Notes: generated from the sequence alone by a model not told the origin. A stretch of 64,000 nt of DNA from Anaerolineales bacterium (GCA_014860745.1 JACZJC010000020.1:62001-126000); one strand, 5' to 3'. Positions 16,598 through 28,224 are shown, counted from the stretch's first letter. Program-made: numbers and translations.

Positions 16598-17233
16598 ATG
16601 GCCCCCCTTCAAAAAAGTGGATTGTACTACCCCAATAAATTCGGATTGATCACCATCAAGTCGCTTGAAGAAGTGATGGGAAAGAACGGCTTGAACGCCA
16701 TCCTGAACCTGGCGGGACTGAATCATTATATAGAAAATTATCCGCCCGATAACCTCGATAAAGGATTTGACTTTATCGAGCTTTCCGCAATTGGCTCCTC
16801 GCTTGAAGAAATGTACGGACCCCGCGGCGGGCGTGGACTTGCCCTGCGTGCCGGACGCGCCACCTTTTCCGATGCACTCAAGAATTTTGGAGCATTGGCA
16901 GGCGCCGCGGATTTGGCCTTCGTCGTTCTTCCGCTTCAATCCAAACTGAGAATTGGTCTGCCGGCCTTCGCCAAAATATTCTCCCAGCTGAGTGATCAGC
17001 AGACAACCGTGGAAGAAAAAGACACAGAATGGGTGTGGACGATCCATAAGTGCCCATGCTGCTGGGGCCGTACAGGTGCTGATAAGCCGGTCTGCTTTAT
17101 CTCCACGGGGTTGCTGCAGGAAAGCCTGAAATGGGTCTCCGGTGGCAACGAATTCCGCGTAAACGAATCCAAATGCGTTGCAATTGGTGACAGCGTCTGT
17201 GAATTCATCATCCAAAAAGAACCGATCTCATAA
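16598..17233 (+). CDS. V4R (4-vinyl reductase-like) domain protein
   Basis: A 211-residue protein whose C-terminal third has the V4R pattern: KCPCCWGR (residues 151-158), PVCFISTGLLQ, then ESKCVAIGDSVCEFII. The conserved cysteines suggest a metal or small-ligand site, and V4R domains are proposed small-molecule sensors. The N-terminal half resembles the helical lead-in of similar proteins (KFGLITIKSLEEVMG). It starts 10 nt after the Roadblock stop and is followed closely by a response regulator, so it is probably the sensory part of one signalling unit. The ligand is unknown. Confidence 0.8.
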   Translation: MAPLQKSGLYYPNKFGLITIKSLEEVMGKNGLNAILNLAGLNHYIENYPPDNLDKGFDFIELSAIGSSLEEMYGPRGGRGLALRAGRATFSDALKNFGALAGAADLAFVVLPLQSKLRIGLPAFAKIFSQLSDQQTTVEEKDTEWVWTIHKCPCCWGRTGADKPVCFISTGLLQESLKWVSGGNEFRVNESKCVAIGDSVCEFIIQKEPIS

Positions 17234-17251
17234 ACGAAAAGACAACCCGGC

Positions 17252-18106
17252 ATGACAGACACCAAGCACAAAATACTCATCGTTGAAGATGATCTTGATG
17301 TGGCTGAAATGCTGAACGCATATTTTCGCGTTCAGGGCTATGACGTATTTACAGTCAATTGGGGAGAGGATGGAGTGCGCTCCTCCCAGCAAGACCAGCC
17401 GGACCTCATCATCCTCGATATTCGCCTACCGGATATAGACGGCTACGAGGTAGCCCGCCGCATACGCGCCGACCGCCGCACCGCGGATATTCCCATTATC
17501 TTCCTTACCGAAAAGCGTGAACGCTCCGACCGCCTCCAGGGACTGGAGATAGGCGCGGACGACTACATCACCAAGCCGTTCGATGTTCAGGAACTTCGTC
17601 TGCGTGTCCGCAACGCACTCAAACGGGTCAGCCAGGGTTCGTTAACCAACCCCGTCACCGGGCTTCCTGAAGGCGCGTTGGTGGATGAAAAACTCTCCGA
17701 AGTGGTCGGCAGGGATGGCAGCGGCTTGTTGTTTGTCCTGCTCGAAAATATGGATTTATTCCGCGAAGCCTACGGATTTGTGGCCTCTGACGATGTCCTT
17801 AGGGCGATCAGCCTGATGATCGTCAACACCTTGCGTGAAATCAGCCGCCCGGAGGATTTCCTTGGCCATCTAAGCGGCACCGATTTTGTCCTCGTCCTGC
17901 CCCCGTCCAATCTTGCCGCATTGAGAGAGAAACTTCGTACCCGGCTCGATCAATCCATGGAATATTTTTACCCGATCAAAGACCGCGAACAAATGGCGCA
18001 ACGGCCCGATAAATTAGTGGCAAAGATCGTGGAAATTCCTTCCCTTAAGACCCAGTATACTGATGTGGAACAGGTAAAGGCGGAATTTTTACGAAATAAG
18101 AAATAG
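17252..18106 (+). CDS. response regulator with degenerate GGDEF-like output
   Basis: A 284-residue protein. Residues 6-125 form an intact receiver domain: acidic pair EDD, phosphoacceptor Asp in LIILDIRLPDIDGYE, the conserved Thr in FLTEKRE and Lys in ITKPFD. The C-terminal part (135-260) has the general layout of a GGDEF domain (NPVTGLPEGALVDEKL at its start), but the active-site loop reads HLSGTDFVL instead of GGDEF. Cyclic-di-GMP synthesis is therefore unlikely. It probably works as a phosphorylation-controlled interaction module. It starts 18 nt after the V4R gene, in the same operon. Confidence 0.85.
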   Translation: MTDTKHKILIVEDDLDVAEMLNAYFRVQGYDVFTVNWGEDGVRSSQQDQPDLIILDIRLPDIDGYEVARRIRADRRTADIPIIFLTEKRERSDRLQGLEIGADDYITKPFDVQELRLRVRNALKRVSQGSLTNPVTGLPEGALVDEKLSEVVGRDGSGLLFVLLENMDLFREAYGFVASDDVLRAISLMIVNTLREISRPEDFLGHLSGTDFVLVLPPSNLAALREKLRTRLDQSMEYFYPIKDREQMAQRPDKLVAKIVEIPSLKTQYTDVEQVKAEFLRNKK

Positions 18107-18114
18107 GTATTTGC

Positions 18115-18855
18115 TTGCGTATCACAGTTATTACCCCAACCTATAACGAAGCGGAGAACCTGCCCAAACTGGTCTCCGCTTTGTTTTCGCTACCGCTGGA
18201 TTTGCGCCTACTCGTTGTGGACGATAACAGCCCGGACGGGACCGGTCAAATCGCCGAAGAACTTGCGCGGAAATATCCCGGCCAAATCGAGGTATTGCAC
18301 CGTCCCGGCAAAATGGGCTTGCGTTCGGCGTATTTGAATGGGTTTCAAAAAATATTGGATGGCAATGCCCAGGCCGTCGTCCAGATGGATGCGGATTTTT
18401 CCCACGATCCGTCTTCGCTTGTGCATATGGCCGAACTTCTTAAAACCTACGATGTTGTGCTCGGGTCCCGATATACGGCCGGAGGATCGGTGGATGCGCG
18501 CTGGCCGCTTTGGCGAAGAAGCCTGTCGGCGTTTGGGAATTTTTATGCAAGAAGCATTCTAAGACTGCCCTTGCATGATGTTACCACCGGGTATCGAATG
18601 TGGCGTAGCGAGACCCTGAAACAAATCCCCTTCGAGCGGATTCAATCCAGCGGCTATGTTTTTCTGGTGGAAATGGCCTATCTTACCCATTGCCTTGAAT
18701 TTAAGATCGGGGAATCACCCATTTATTTTGCGGATCGTCGCTGGGGAAAATCAAAAATGTCGTTCAAGATCCAACTGGAAGCCGCCCTGCGGATTTGGCA
18801 GGTGTTGTGGAATTATCGGAGCCTCAAAAAGGCCGGCCGCCTGGCCAGGCTTTAG
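18115..18855 (+). CDS. polyprenol-phosphate mannosyltransferase-like GT2
   Basis: A 246-residue family 2 glycosyltransferase of the Dpm1 class, which moves mannose from GDP-mannose to a polyprenyl phosphate on the inner face of the membrane. Motifs include ITVITPTYNEAENLPKLV, VVDDNSPDGTG, the metal-binding VQMDADFSHDP and the C-terminal RRWGKSKMS. The protein lacks the C-terminal membrane segments found in some relatives. The start is TTG, 8 nt after the preceding stop, so it may be co-transcribed with the signalling genes. The GT39-like protein at 30,996 would be a natural user of such a lipid-linked sugar. Confidence 0.88.
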   Translation: MRITVITPTYNEAENLPKLVSALFSLPLDLRLLVVDDNSPDGTGQIAEELARKYPGQIEVLHRPGKMGLRSAYLNGFQKILDGNAQAVVQMDADFSHDPSSLVHMAELLKTYDVVLGSRYTAGGSVDARWPLWRRSLSAFGNFYARSILRLPLHDVTTGYRMWRSETLKQIPFERIQSSGYVFLVEMAYLTHCLEFKIGESPIYFADRRWGKSKMSFKIQLEAALRIWQVLWNYRSLKKAGRLARL

Positions 18856-18932
18856 GCAAATCGGTCAAGCCCTACCCAAAAACATCACTCTCTGATAATA
18901 TAAAAGCCGCACGCCGAACGATTGAAATCAAG

Positions 18933-18959
18933 CCCTCGGCTTCCCCGTCGGGGGTTTTT
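18933..18959 (+). terminator. terminator after the GT2 gene
   Basis: An 8-bp GC-rich stem with two G-T pairs (18,933-18,940 with 18,947-18,954), a 6-nt loop and five T. It separates the signalling operon from typA. Confidence 0.7.
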
Positions 18960-19051
18960 GTGTGTGTAAACAATGGGTTTTGAAAAAAGCGACCCTTAAG
19001 GGTAATAAATTTTTTAGAAGACTGTAAAGGTCTTTACCGGAAGAAGAAACC

Positions 19052-20914
19052 ATGCAAATTGAAAGAATTGACCTTCGTAATATCGCCATCATTGCCCACG
19101 TGGACCATGGCAAGACCACCCTTGTGGATGGATTGCTTGGGCAGTCGCATACGTTCCGTGAGCACCAGCACGTGGAAGAACGCGTTATGGATTCGAACGA
19201 TCTCGAGCGCGAGCGCGGCATCACGATCCTTGCAAAAAACACCGCCATCTCACTGGTTGATCCCGCCACCAAAATGCCCATCAAGATCAACATCGTTGAC
19301 ACTCCCGGGCATGCCGATTTCGGCGGGGAAGTGGAACGCGTGATGAACATGGTGGACGGCGTACTGCTCCTCGTGGACGCCGCAGAAGGGCCCATGCCGC
19401 AGACACGCTTTGTATTAAAGAAGGCGCTTGAAATGGGGCACAAGGCCATTGTTGTCATCAACAAAGTGGACCGCAAGGATGCAGAACCCTCCCGCGTACT
19501 GAATGAAACCTTTGATCTGTTTATTGAGCTTGGGGCTTCAGAAGAGCAGGCGGATTTTCCCGTTGTGTATGCGCAAGCCACTGCTGGGAAAGCGGGTCTT
19601 ACACCGGAACTTGAAGGCGATCTGCAGCCTTTGTTTAATGTAATTCTCAAGCATATCCCCGCTCCCAAAGTGGACCCAGACGCGCCATTGCAAATGCTTG
19701 TCACAACACTTGGATATGACGATTACCGCGGCGTAACAGCGATTGGCCGTGTTTTTGCGGGGACGATCCGTGCAGGACAAAAAATGGCACGCATTAAATT
19801 AGACGGAACGATTCTGCCCGAAAATGCGCGCTACCTTTACACCTTCAAAGGGTTGAACAAGATCGAAGTGGATGAAGTCAGGGCAGGCGACATTATTTCA
19901 TTGGCCGGGCTGGAAGGGATCGCCATCGGCGAGACTCTTGCCGACCCGATGAATCCCGTTGCCTTGCCAACCATTAAGGTGGAAGAGCCAACAGTCCGCA
20001 TGACGTTCGGCGTTAATACCTCTCCATTTACCGGCAGGGAAGGTACATGGGGAACTTCACGAAAATTGCGTGAACGTCTTTTCGACGAACTGCGCACGAA
20101 TGTTTCGCTGCGCGTGGAGGAAACGGAATCCGCTGAAAACTTCCTGGTCTCCGGCCGCGGCGAGTTGCATCTCGGTATCCTCATCGAAACCATGCGCCGC
20201 GAAGGGTATGAATTTCAAGTCTCCCGGCCTGAGGTGATTTATCACAAAGCCGAAGATGGCGCCTTGCTTGAGCCCTACGAAGAAGTACATGTTGAAACCA
20301 GCGGCGAGACCGTCGGCGTGGTTGTTGAAATGCTTGGGAGCAGGCGCGGCAGGATGATGGATATGCAGGATGCAGGGCAGGGCATGACGCGGATCGTTTA
20401 CATCGTCCCGACGCGCGGCCTGCTTGGCTTCCGTTATCAATTCCTCACTTCCACACGCGGCGCCGGTGTCATGCACACCATTTTCAATGGATACGATGAA
20501 TTGGCGGGGCCGATTGCCTCGCGTCCGAGAGGTTCCATTGTGGCATGGGAAGCGGGTACAACGACCGCGTATGCTTTGAAGAGCGCCGAAGAACGCGGAC
20601 AATTATTCGTGGGACCCGGCGTGGAAGTGTACGAAGGCATGGTCATCGGTGAATATACGCGCGGAAGCGACCTGCCGATCAACGTATGCAAGAAGAAACA
20701 TCTGACCAATATGCGCGCATCCGGTGGCGATATGGAAATCCGCCTCACCCCGCCCCGACAAATGTCACTCGACGAGGCAATTGAATACCTTTCTGACGAT
20801 GAGCTTCTCGAGGTGACGCCTGAAAATTATCGAATTCGCAAGCGTATTCTTTCGACGGATGAACGCGGCAAGCAGACCAAGAAAACCAAGGAACAGTTTG
20901 CCGAGCCGCAATGA
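19052..20914 (+). CDS. typA: ribosome-associated GTPase TypA/BipA
   Basis: A 620-residue translational GTPase involved in ribosome assembly and stress adaptation. The G domain has [14 protein letters not shown] (G1), [11 protein letters not shown] (G2), [14 protein letters not shown] (G3) and NKVDRKDAE (G4). EF-Tu-like domain 2, two EF-G-like domains and the TypA-specific C-terminal domain (with [19 protein letters not shown]) follow in order. Length is normal. A purine-rich site (CCGGAAGAAG) precedes the ATG, and a terminator follows. Confidence 0.97.
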   Translation: MQIERIDLRNIAIIAHVDHGKTTLVDGLLGQSHTFREHQHVEERVMDSNDLERERGITILAKNTAISLVDPATKMPIKINIVDTPGHADFGGEVERVMNMVDGVLLLVDAAEGPMPQTRFVLKKALEMGHKAIVVINKVDRKDAEPSRVLNETFDLFIELGASEEQADFPVVYAQATAGKAGLTPELEGDLQPLFNVILKHIPAPKVDPDAPLQMLVTTLGYDDYRGVTAIGRVFAGTIRAGQKMARIKLDGTILPENARYLYTFKGLNKIEVDEVRAGDIISLAGLEGIAIGETLADPMNPVALPTIKVEEPTVRMTFGVNTSPFTGREGTWGTSRKLRERLFDELRTNVSLRVEETESAENFLVSGRGELHLGILIETMRREGYEFQVSRPEVIYHKAEDGALLEPYEEVHVETSGETVGVVVEMLGSRRGRMMDMQDAGQGMTRIVYIVPTRGLLGFRYQFLTSTRGAGVMHTIFNGYDELAGPIASRPRGSIVAWEAGTTTAYALKSAEERGQLFVGPGVEVYEGMVIGEYTRGSDLPINVCKKKHLTNMRASGGDMEIRLTPPRQMSLDEAIEYLSDDELLEVTPENYRIRKRILSTDERGKQTKKTKEQFAEPQ

Positions 20915-20923
20915 ATTAAATTC

Positions 20924-20956
20924 AAAAAACTCACACGGAAGTGTGAGTTTTTTATT
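20924..20956 (+). terminator. terminator after typA
   Basis: A 13-bp perfect stem (20,924-20,936 with 20,941-20,953), a 4-nt GGAA loop and a T-run. It is close enough to the converging gene's end at 20,970 to serve both strands. Confidence 0.88.
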
Positions 20957-20969
20957 CGTTGATTTCTGC

Positions 20970-21680
20970 TCAGCAAGTCAGGGTGATTAATGAACTGCTG
21001 TTCGATCCGACGGTATTAAAGGCGATGACGTTGTATCCCACACTTTGGCCAGCAAGCAATGAAATGGTTTCCTGGAAGGTTGTGCTGTTTTCGGGGAGTT
21101 CTGCAACCAGATCACCGTTGCGGATGACGCGATATCCGCTCTCGTTTTCCTTGTCTGACCAGATAATGGTGATGCTGGCTTCATTCTTTACATAATCGCA
21201 GGAGATGTCCCATTTTTGGAGGCTGACGTTGTCCGGCGCGCCTCCCTGCGGGGTTGGCGGCGCGGTGACCGTTGGTACGGATGTGTAACTTCCAACAGGC
21301 GTGGTGAATTCTCCAGATACCCAGCAATTCCCGGCGGAGGTGGAGACGATCCAGTAATTTGGCGGAAAGAAACCCACGATCTCCACTGAATCGGCAGGCA
21401 GGATTTGCGTCACCCGTTCGTAATTCACACCGGGACCGGTGCGGCAGTTGGTTACATCACCGACGCTTGCCATTGGCTTGGAATACGTCGGTGTTGATTC
21501 CTTTATCCCGCCTGCCGTTGGGCTTGCGAGCGGCTCCGAGTTGGGGGGTGCGTCGATGGCGGCTTGTACGGTTAAAGCTGCAGCGGTGGCAACTTGAGGG
21601 TCAGGTGCGCCGGTGTCCGGCAGGTTGCAGGACGAAACGATCATTCCCAGCAAAAGAGCCAGACCGATGGTTTTTTTCAT
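20970..21680 (-). CDS. SH3-like plus fibronectin-like lipoprotein
   Basis: A 236-residue exported protein. The signal ends in LGMIVSSCNLP (lipobox). The start at 21,680 is chosen because GGAGAG lies just before it; an upstream in-frame TTG overlaps that site. After a Pro/Ser/Thr linker there is an SH3b-type domain (residues 70-125: VTNCRTGPGVNYERVTQ, VEIVGF, NCWVSGEF), then a Pro/Thr linker and an Ig/FN3-like domain (150-236, ending in ITLTC). Bacterial SH3b domains bind cell-wall or surface peptides. The protein probably sits on the cell surface; the ligand is unknown. Confidence 0.78.
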   Translation of the reverse strand: MKKTIGLALLLGMIVSSCNLPDTGAPDPQVATAAALTVQAAIDAPPNSEPLASPTAGGIKESTPTYSKPMASVGDVTNCRTGPGVNYERVTQILPADSVEIVGFFPPNYWIVSTSAGNCWVSGEFTTPVGSYTSVPTVTAPPTPQGGAPDNVSLQKWDISCDYVKNEASITIIWSDKENESGYRVIRNGDLVAELPENSTTFQETISLLAGQSVGYNVIAFNTVGSNSSSLITLTC

Positions 21681-21739
21681 GCTTCTCTCCAAAGATTAGT
21701 CTGAAATTCAAGGGTGGATTGATTCTCCACCAAAATAGT

Positions 21740-22903
21740 TTACTCGCCATCGCCTTCCAGCCAGGTATCCATGTATTCAGGTTTTTCCAGTTCCATGGCC
21801 TGGCCTGTGATGTTAAGTGGATGGAAGGTGTCCACCATAACGGCGAGTTCCTTTGTTTCGGTTTTGCCGATGCTGGCTTCGGTCATGCCGGGCTGGGGAC
21901 CATGCGGCAGGCCGAATGGGTGCAGGCTGATATCGCTGCGGTCGATGCCTTTGCGGCTCATGAAATTTCCCTCGGCATAATACAACACTTCATCCGATTG
22001 GATGTTGGAATGATTGTACGGCGCGGGGATGCCTTCTGGGTGGTAATCGAATAAGCGCGGCACGAAGGAACAGACTACAAAGTTGTGTCCGTCAAAAGTC
22101 TGGTGAATGGGAGGCGGCATGTGCAGGCGGCCTGTGATGGGTTCAAAATCTTCGATGTTGAAGATCCATGGGTAGAGATACCCATCCCATCCGACTACAT
22201 CGAAGGGGTGATGGTCAAGGATGTGACGGGATAATCTGTCACGCACTTTCACGCGGACTTCAAATTCACCGCGTTCGGTGTGGGTTTCGATCTCTTCCGG
22301 AACTCGGATGTCGCGTTCGCAATACGGCGCATGTTCGAGCATTTGTCCGTAATTGTTGCGGTAGCGTTTGGGCGGTTCGATCTGGGAGGGGTTTTCAATG
22401 GTGAAGAATCGGGCTTCGCCGTCCAATTGCATTTGCCAGGTGACGCCGAACGGAATAACAATGTAATCGCCCTTGTGGAACGGCAGGTTCCCGAACTGGC
22501 TTTTGAAGACTCCCTCCCCTTCATGCACCCACCAGGTTTCGTAGGCTTGTGAGTTGCGGTAGAAAAAGTCCATGCTGTCTTTGGCGCGGGAGATGCCGAG
22601 GATGACATCGTTGTTGCCGAGGAGTGGAATCCGCGCGGTGAGTGGATCAGGTCCGAGCGGAGCCTGATCCGTTGTGAAGGCGCGATGGCGAATGGGACCG
22701 AAGTCCACATACTCGGGTTTAGCGGAGCCGAGATCTTCGGTTTTCTTTACACGCGGCGGCAGGAAGTGGTGGTACAGGATGGATTGAATCGAGGAAAAGC
22801 CTTCCAGTCCCATGACTTCTTCGCGGTACAGTTTACCGTCCGCTTTTTTGAATTGGGTGTGGCGTTTGTGGGGAATGGCGCCGAGCCTGTGATAAAAGGG
22901 CAT
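21740..22903 (-). CDS. hmgA: homogentisate 1,2-dioxygenase
   Basis: A 387-residue cytoplasmic iron enzyme that opens the ring of homogentisate to maleylacetoacetate in tyrosine degradation. The C-terminal cupin-like iron site is visible: PPPIHQTFDGHNFVVCSF, NHSNIQSDEVLYY (His and Glu ligands) and HPFGLPHGPQPG (last His). The protein is somewhat shorter than the roughly 430-445 residues of animal and proteobacterial enzymes. AAGGAG lies 8 nt before the ATG. The hppD and fumarylacetoacetase-family genes upstream on the same strand confirm the pathway. Confidence 0.93.
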   Translation of the reverse strand: MPFYHRLGAIPHKRHTQFKKADGKLYREEVMGLEGFSSIQSILYHHFLPPRVKKTEDLGSAKPEYVDFGPIRHRAFTTDQAPLGPDPLTARIPLLGNNDVILGISRAKDSMDFFYRNSQAYETWWVHEGEGVFKSQFGNLPFHKGDYIVIPFGVTWQMQLDGEARFFTIENPSQIEPPKRYRNNYGQMLEHAPYCERDIRVPEEIETHTERGEFEVRVKVRDRLSRHILDHHPFDVVGWDGYLYPWIFNIEDFEPITGRLHMPPPIHQTFDGHNFVVCSFVPRLFDYHPEGIPAPYNHSNIQSDEVLYYAEGNFMSRKGIDRSDISLHPFGLPHGPQPGMTEASIGKTETKELAVMVDTFHPLNITGQAMELEKPEYMDTWLEGDGE

Positions 22904-22922
22904 GTCAATTCTCCTTATAAAA

Positions 22923-23408
22923 TTATTTGGCGATCAGAATGTAGGTGTGGGGACCTTTAAATTTTGATTGAGCGAGCGCTTCTTCCGCTTTTTGATTGAG
23001 ATACTCTCCCGAGAGAGTGGAGCCGCCGGGATGGCTGCTTGCGCCGATTTGCAGGGAGAAGGCGATGGTTTCGTGATTTGCACCTGAAAACTTGTTTTTG
23101 AAGATGGAGAGCAGCCGTTTACAAATGGTTCGCGCGCCTGCATCATCGGTGGTTGGTAGCAGAAGGTCAAGGCGGCTACCGGAACCTGTTGGGATATCCA
23201 CCGAGCGTATGTGGGCATTGATCTGTGCGGCAAAAATTGAAGACGCGTTCTGCAGGGACTCTTTTCCGACCGCGGAGGGAGTCATTTCGATTTTGAGCAG
23301 GGAAAGGGGCGCAGGATACCGTTTGGAGCGGGACACTTCATATTGGAGAAGAATTTCAAAAACACCGGCTTCATAAAGGTCATCACCGCGTGATATCGTC
23401 TTTTTCAT
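22923..23408 (-). CDS. degenerate GGDEF-like small protein
   Basis: A 161-residue soluble protein. Its start (DLYEAGVFEILLQYEVSRSKRYPAPLSLLKIEM) is typical of the beginning of a GGDEF domain. The remaining beta-alpha pattern fits too, including IAFSLQIGASSHPGG and the C-terminal KAEEALAQSKFKGPHTY. The catalytic loop is missing: the matching position reads GSGSRLDLLLPTT. It is therefore probably a nucleotide-cyclase-fold sensor or scaffold, not a diguanylate cyclase. A TATAAT (plus-strand 23,441-23,446) lies upstream. It sits between the lipoprotein gene and hmgA, but a metabolic link is not demonstrated. Confidence 0.75.
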   Translation of the reverse strand: MKKTISRGDDLYEAGVFEILLQYEVSRSKRYPAPLSLLKIEMTPSAVGKESLQNASSIFAAQINAHIRSVDIPTGSGSRLDLLLPTTDDAGARTICKRLLSIFKNKFSGANHETIAFSLQIGASSHPGGSTLSGEYLNQKAEEALAQSKFKGPHTYILIAK

Positions 23409-23491
23409 CTTGCGCTCCGATCTTGTTGAGGTATAAAATAATTATACAAATTCCTGCTCGTTCGGGGTTGCGGCGGTCAGGCTAAGATTCC

Positions 23492-24354
23492 CTAGGGAGC
23501 ACCGATCGAAATGGATTGAATTAGCGAATCGAGAAGGGTGAGCGACGGCTGGAAAGTATCCGGGCTGGCGGCGTTGAGAATGTCGGTGACAGCCAGGAAA
23601 TAGCTTTCGAAATCGGCAGGGTCAAGCGAGTCATAGCCGGGAAATTCCACCCCGCCAACGGGGATGGGTTCATTCTCATTATCGCCGGTGACAAGAAGGG
23701 GTGACCCGATCGGCAGAACCACCACTACAAGAAATTTTCCGTCGTTCGTAAGTCCCTGATAATGATAGAACGTGCCACGATTGGTTATCGGTCCAACTGC
23801 CTGGCCGTATTGGGTGACCATGCGTACGCCGGAGCCGTTCGTAAAATTCAATCTCTGCACCTGTGCAGCAACCATCTGCGCGGCGTTGAATGAGGGCACC
23901 TGCGGCAGGGAATTGAATTCCAGCGGTGCGGAGGGGCTGGCCAGGATGGCCTGTAATTTTTGCAGGCTGGTTTCCGCGCCAGCGTACGCATCCGCATATT
24001 CCTGGGCAGGATACACTGTAAGGCTCATGTTTGAAAATGAACCCGTGGTGCTGTATCCATTAAATGTGAAGCGGACGTGTTCCGGAGCGACGCTCCACGG
24101 GTCACCAGTTTCTTCCGTCACCACAGGAAGTGTTTCACCGTTTGCCCCGGCAGCCAACCCGCCCGGAATGGTGAAGGAAACATATTCGAACGAAACGGGG
24201 TTTCCACTTGGCTGCGTAGGCGCGCCGGCCGTCAAAGCCTCAAAAGTTGCGGCGACAATTGTTTCCACTCCCGTTTGCCCCGGCGTTGCAGGGTTGCTTA
24301 ATCCGCACGCCAGAGTCAAAATTAAAACCACCGCCAACCCAATAAATTTTCTAC

Positions 24355-24358
<4 letters not shown>
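23492..24358 (-). CDS. lipoprotein of unknown function in the tyrosine operon
   Basis: A 288-residue exported protein with signal and lipobox ILTLACGLS. A low-complexity Thr/Ala/Pro linker leads into an alpha/beta domain of about 220 residues with no motif I recognise. Landmarks are YVSFTIPGGLAAG, FTFNGYSTTGSFSN and FYHYQGLTNDGKFLVVVVLP. The start overlaps the stop of the upstream fumarylacetoacetase-family gene by 4 bp (ATGA), so the two are surely co-translated. The physical coupling suggests a role near substrate uptake or sensing, but that is inference. Confidence 0.75.
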
Positions 24359-26364
<2,006 letters not shown>

Positions 26365-26425
26365 ATCTTCTCCTTTGGTTGGATGGAGGGATTTTACGAT
26401 AAAGAATGGTTGTGCGCAACACAAT

Positions 26426-26454
26426 AAAAAAGCCCCAAAGGGATACTTTGAGGC
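26426..26454 (-). terminator. terminator of the YwaF-like gene
   Basis: On the minus strand, a 9-bp stem with one mismatch (26,446-26,454 with 26,432-26,440), a 5-nt loop and six T, starting 7 nt after the stop codon. Confidence 0.8.
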
Positions 26455-26461
26455 CGGTTGA

Positions 26462-27202
26462 TCAGGCGGGAACGGTCAGGCGCTTCGCGCGCCAATCCTT
26501 GATGAGGAACGGTAGATAAAGAAGGGACAGGATTGCAAACCCAACAATTTCCAATTGCGGGATATACCACGGCCAGGGCGCCAGTGCGTCCAACAGAGTG
26601 GGAAATTCAGGTTTGTGTGCGATGAACAGGTAATTGCTCCCGATTGCCAGGTTGATAAAAAAGACGGGAATCATGTAAAGGTTTGTCCAGATGAAGACCC
26701 GTTTGAAGGATTGCAGGGTGGGGCGAAAGCCTTCGACGACAGTCATATAAATTGCAATGGCGATTAACAGGCCATGTGCAATGAAGGTTTGCATGATGCG
26801 AAAATGCGGGAAGTTATAACTGGCCGCGTCGGCAGGGGTGAGCACAGCCTGCATCGCTCCACCAATGCCCAGGAAATAAACGATCTCATAAATGGTTTGA
26901 TTCTTCGTGACGAGCATAATAGGGGTGAGCCACAAAATGAAACTGCATAAGTGCAGCGGAAGCAGCGTCTGAATATTCCAAATCCCCCAATAAGCCGACC
27001 AGACATGCAGCGACGATTCGTTTACCACCAGCGCGATTGCCAGTGTCCAGTGGATGACCTTTCTCTCCTTTTCTCCCCACACCTTGCGGAAATACAAAAA
27101 CGAAAGGCAGAACATTGTGATGATGGCGATCGCAATCAAATGCCCCGTCCCGAAAAGTTCGAATTCAGGTCCCTCATACGTCAGCGCAAAGTATTTTTCC
27201 AT
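26462..27202 (-). CDS. YwaF/TIGR02206-family membrane protein
   Basis: A 246-residue protein with seven predicted transmembrane helices. The family signatures FELFGTGHLIAIAI near the N-terminus, WNIQTLLPLHLCSFI (around residues 74-88) and HGLLIAIAIYM are present. Members are widespread in Firmicutes and Chloroflexota but have no established biochemical role. GGGAGCGGAG precedes the start. It appears monocistronic, with a terminator. Confidence 0.82.
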   Translation of the reverse strand: MEKYFALTYEGPEFELFGTGHLIAIAIITMFCLSFLYFRKVWGEKERKVIHWTLAIALVVNESSLHVWSAYWGIWNIQTLLPLHLCSFILWLTPIMLVTKNQTIYEIVYFLGIGGAMQAVLTPADAASYNFPHFRIMQTFIAHGLLIAIAIYMTVVEGFRPTLQSFKRVFIWTNLYMIPVFFINLAIGSNYLFIAHKPEFPTLLDALAPWPWYIPQLEIVGFAILSLLYLPFLIKDWRAKRLTVPA

Positions 27203-27234
27203 GCTCCGCTCCCTTCAATTACAAGTCGTTGTTG

Positions 27235-27711
27235 TTACTTGACCATGACGATTTTCCCGTCCGTCATCTTTTGCAAATCTTCGGTCTGCAACTCAAAAAT
27301 GGCATTGGGTGTCCCTGCCGCAGCCCAGATGGTTTGAAAGGCCAGAAAATCCTCATCAATATAAGTTTCCATTTTTTCGCTGTGGCCGATGGGAGGCACG
27401 CCGCCGATGGCATAGCCGGTAACTGCCCGCACAAAATCAGCATCGGCCCGACCGATGGATTCCCCTGCGTATTCGCTGATTGATTTTTCGTCCACACGGT
27501 TCGCACCGCTGGTTAAAACTAAAATCGGCTTGCCGCTGTCCTTGCCGCGAAAAATCAGCGACTTAACGATCTGACCCAGCTCGCAGCCCGCACGATTTGC
27601 GGCCTCCTGCGCGGTACGCGTGGATTCGGCATGTTCGATCACAATGTATTTATAACCAAGGGATATGAGCAGGTCTTGTATTTTTTGGGCGGAGGGGGAG
27701 AGGATGGGCAT
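27235..27711 (-). CDS. YbaK/ProX-like aminoacyl-tRNA editing protein
   Basis: A 158-residue member of the YbaK/prolyl-tRNA synthetase-associated domain superfamily, distinct from the YbaK at 6921. The key Lys lies in QIVKSLIFRG, and GYAIGGVPPIGHSEKM is the active-site loop with conserved Gly-Gly and Pro-Pro. Members clear mischarged tRNAs in trans. The GVPPIGH form resembles the ProX or YeaK-like branch and would fit editing of Ala- or Ser-charged tRNAs, but the substrate is inferred. A TATAAT 6 nt before the ATG, without a ribosome binding site, suggests a leaderless transcript. Confidence 0.85.
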   Translation of the reverse strand: MPILSPSAQKIQDLLISLGYKYIVIEHAESTRTAQEAANRAGCELGQIVKSLIFRGKDSGKPILVLTSGANRVDEKSISEYAGESIGRADADFVRAVTGYAIGGVPPIGHSEKMETYIDEDFLAFQTIWAAAGTPNAIFELQTEDLQKMTDGKIVMVK

Positions 27712-27717
27712 TTACCA

Positions 27718-27723
27718 ATTATA
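27718..27723 (-). promoter_or_regulatory. -10 hexamer TATAAT, predicted leaderless start
   Basis: A perfect TATAAT on the minus strand followed by 6 nt and the ATG of the YbaK-like gene, without a Shine-Dalgarno sequence. Confidence 0.45.
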
Positions 27724-27728
27724 GCGGA

Positions 27729-28148
27729 TTACTTTTTGCGTGTGTAATGGATGTTCCATAAAACACGCCATGTTTTTCCTTCATCATCCGAGCGTTCCCA
27801 ATTCCATTCGAATTGATTTTCCTCGATATCAAACCAGATCATTCTTTGTTTGCACGCCTGCCCTTTAACGATTGCGTCCCGTGTGAGGATCATTTTCCCA
27901 TTGTCAAATCTGCCGGTAAAATCCAGATAGCTTCCGTTGTTATCCACCCAGGTTTGGCACCATAAATGGCGCTCAGTATCGAAACATGAAACACTCATGC
28001 CAATCAGGTCGGGTGCGGAAAAATTTTCCTGCACAACTTTCCCGTTCATTGTTTTTTCGACCCAATTGGTTCCCCGTCCGCCTTCCGCCCATTGCGCATC
28101 CCATTCCCCAAGCCAGAAATCAAATTGATTTTCAGGTTGAACATTCAT
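27729..28148 (-). CDS. DUF1579-like protein
   Basis: A 139-residue soluble protein, all beta by composition, starting with NQFDFWLGEWDAQW and ending in a WNWERSDDEGKTW block. This repeated W-containing pattern is like DUF1579 and related lipocalin-fold stand-alone domains that probably bind a small hydrophobic ligand. AAGGAGG precedes the ATG. It is divergent from the methyltransferase gene. No function can be named. Confidence 0.72.
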   Translation of the reverse strand: MNVQPENQFDFWLGEWDAQWAEGGRGTNWVEKTMNGKVVQENFSAPDLIGMSVSCFDTERHLWCQTWVDNNGSYLDFTGRFDNGKMILTRDAIVKGQACKQRMIWFDIEENQFEWNWERSDDEGKTWRVLWNIHYTRKK

Positions 28149-28224
28149 AAGAGCCTCCTTTGGTTTCTCAAAAGGATAGCATATTCCCGCCTTCGCAATA
28201 CCCTACCCAAAGACTATTTTGTTT

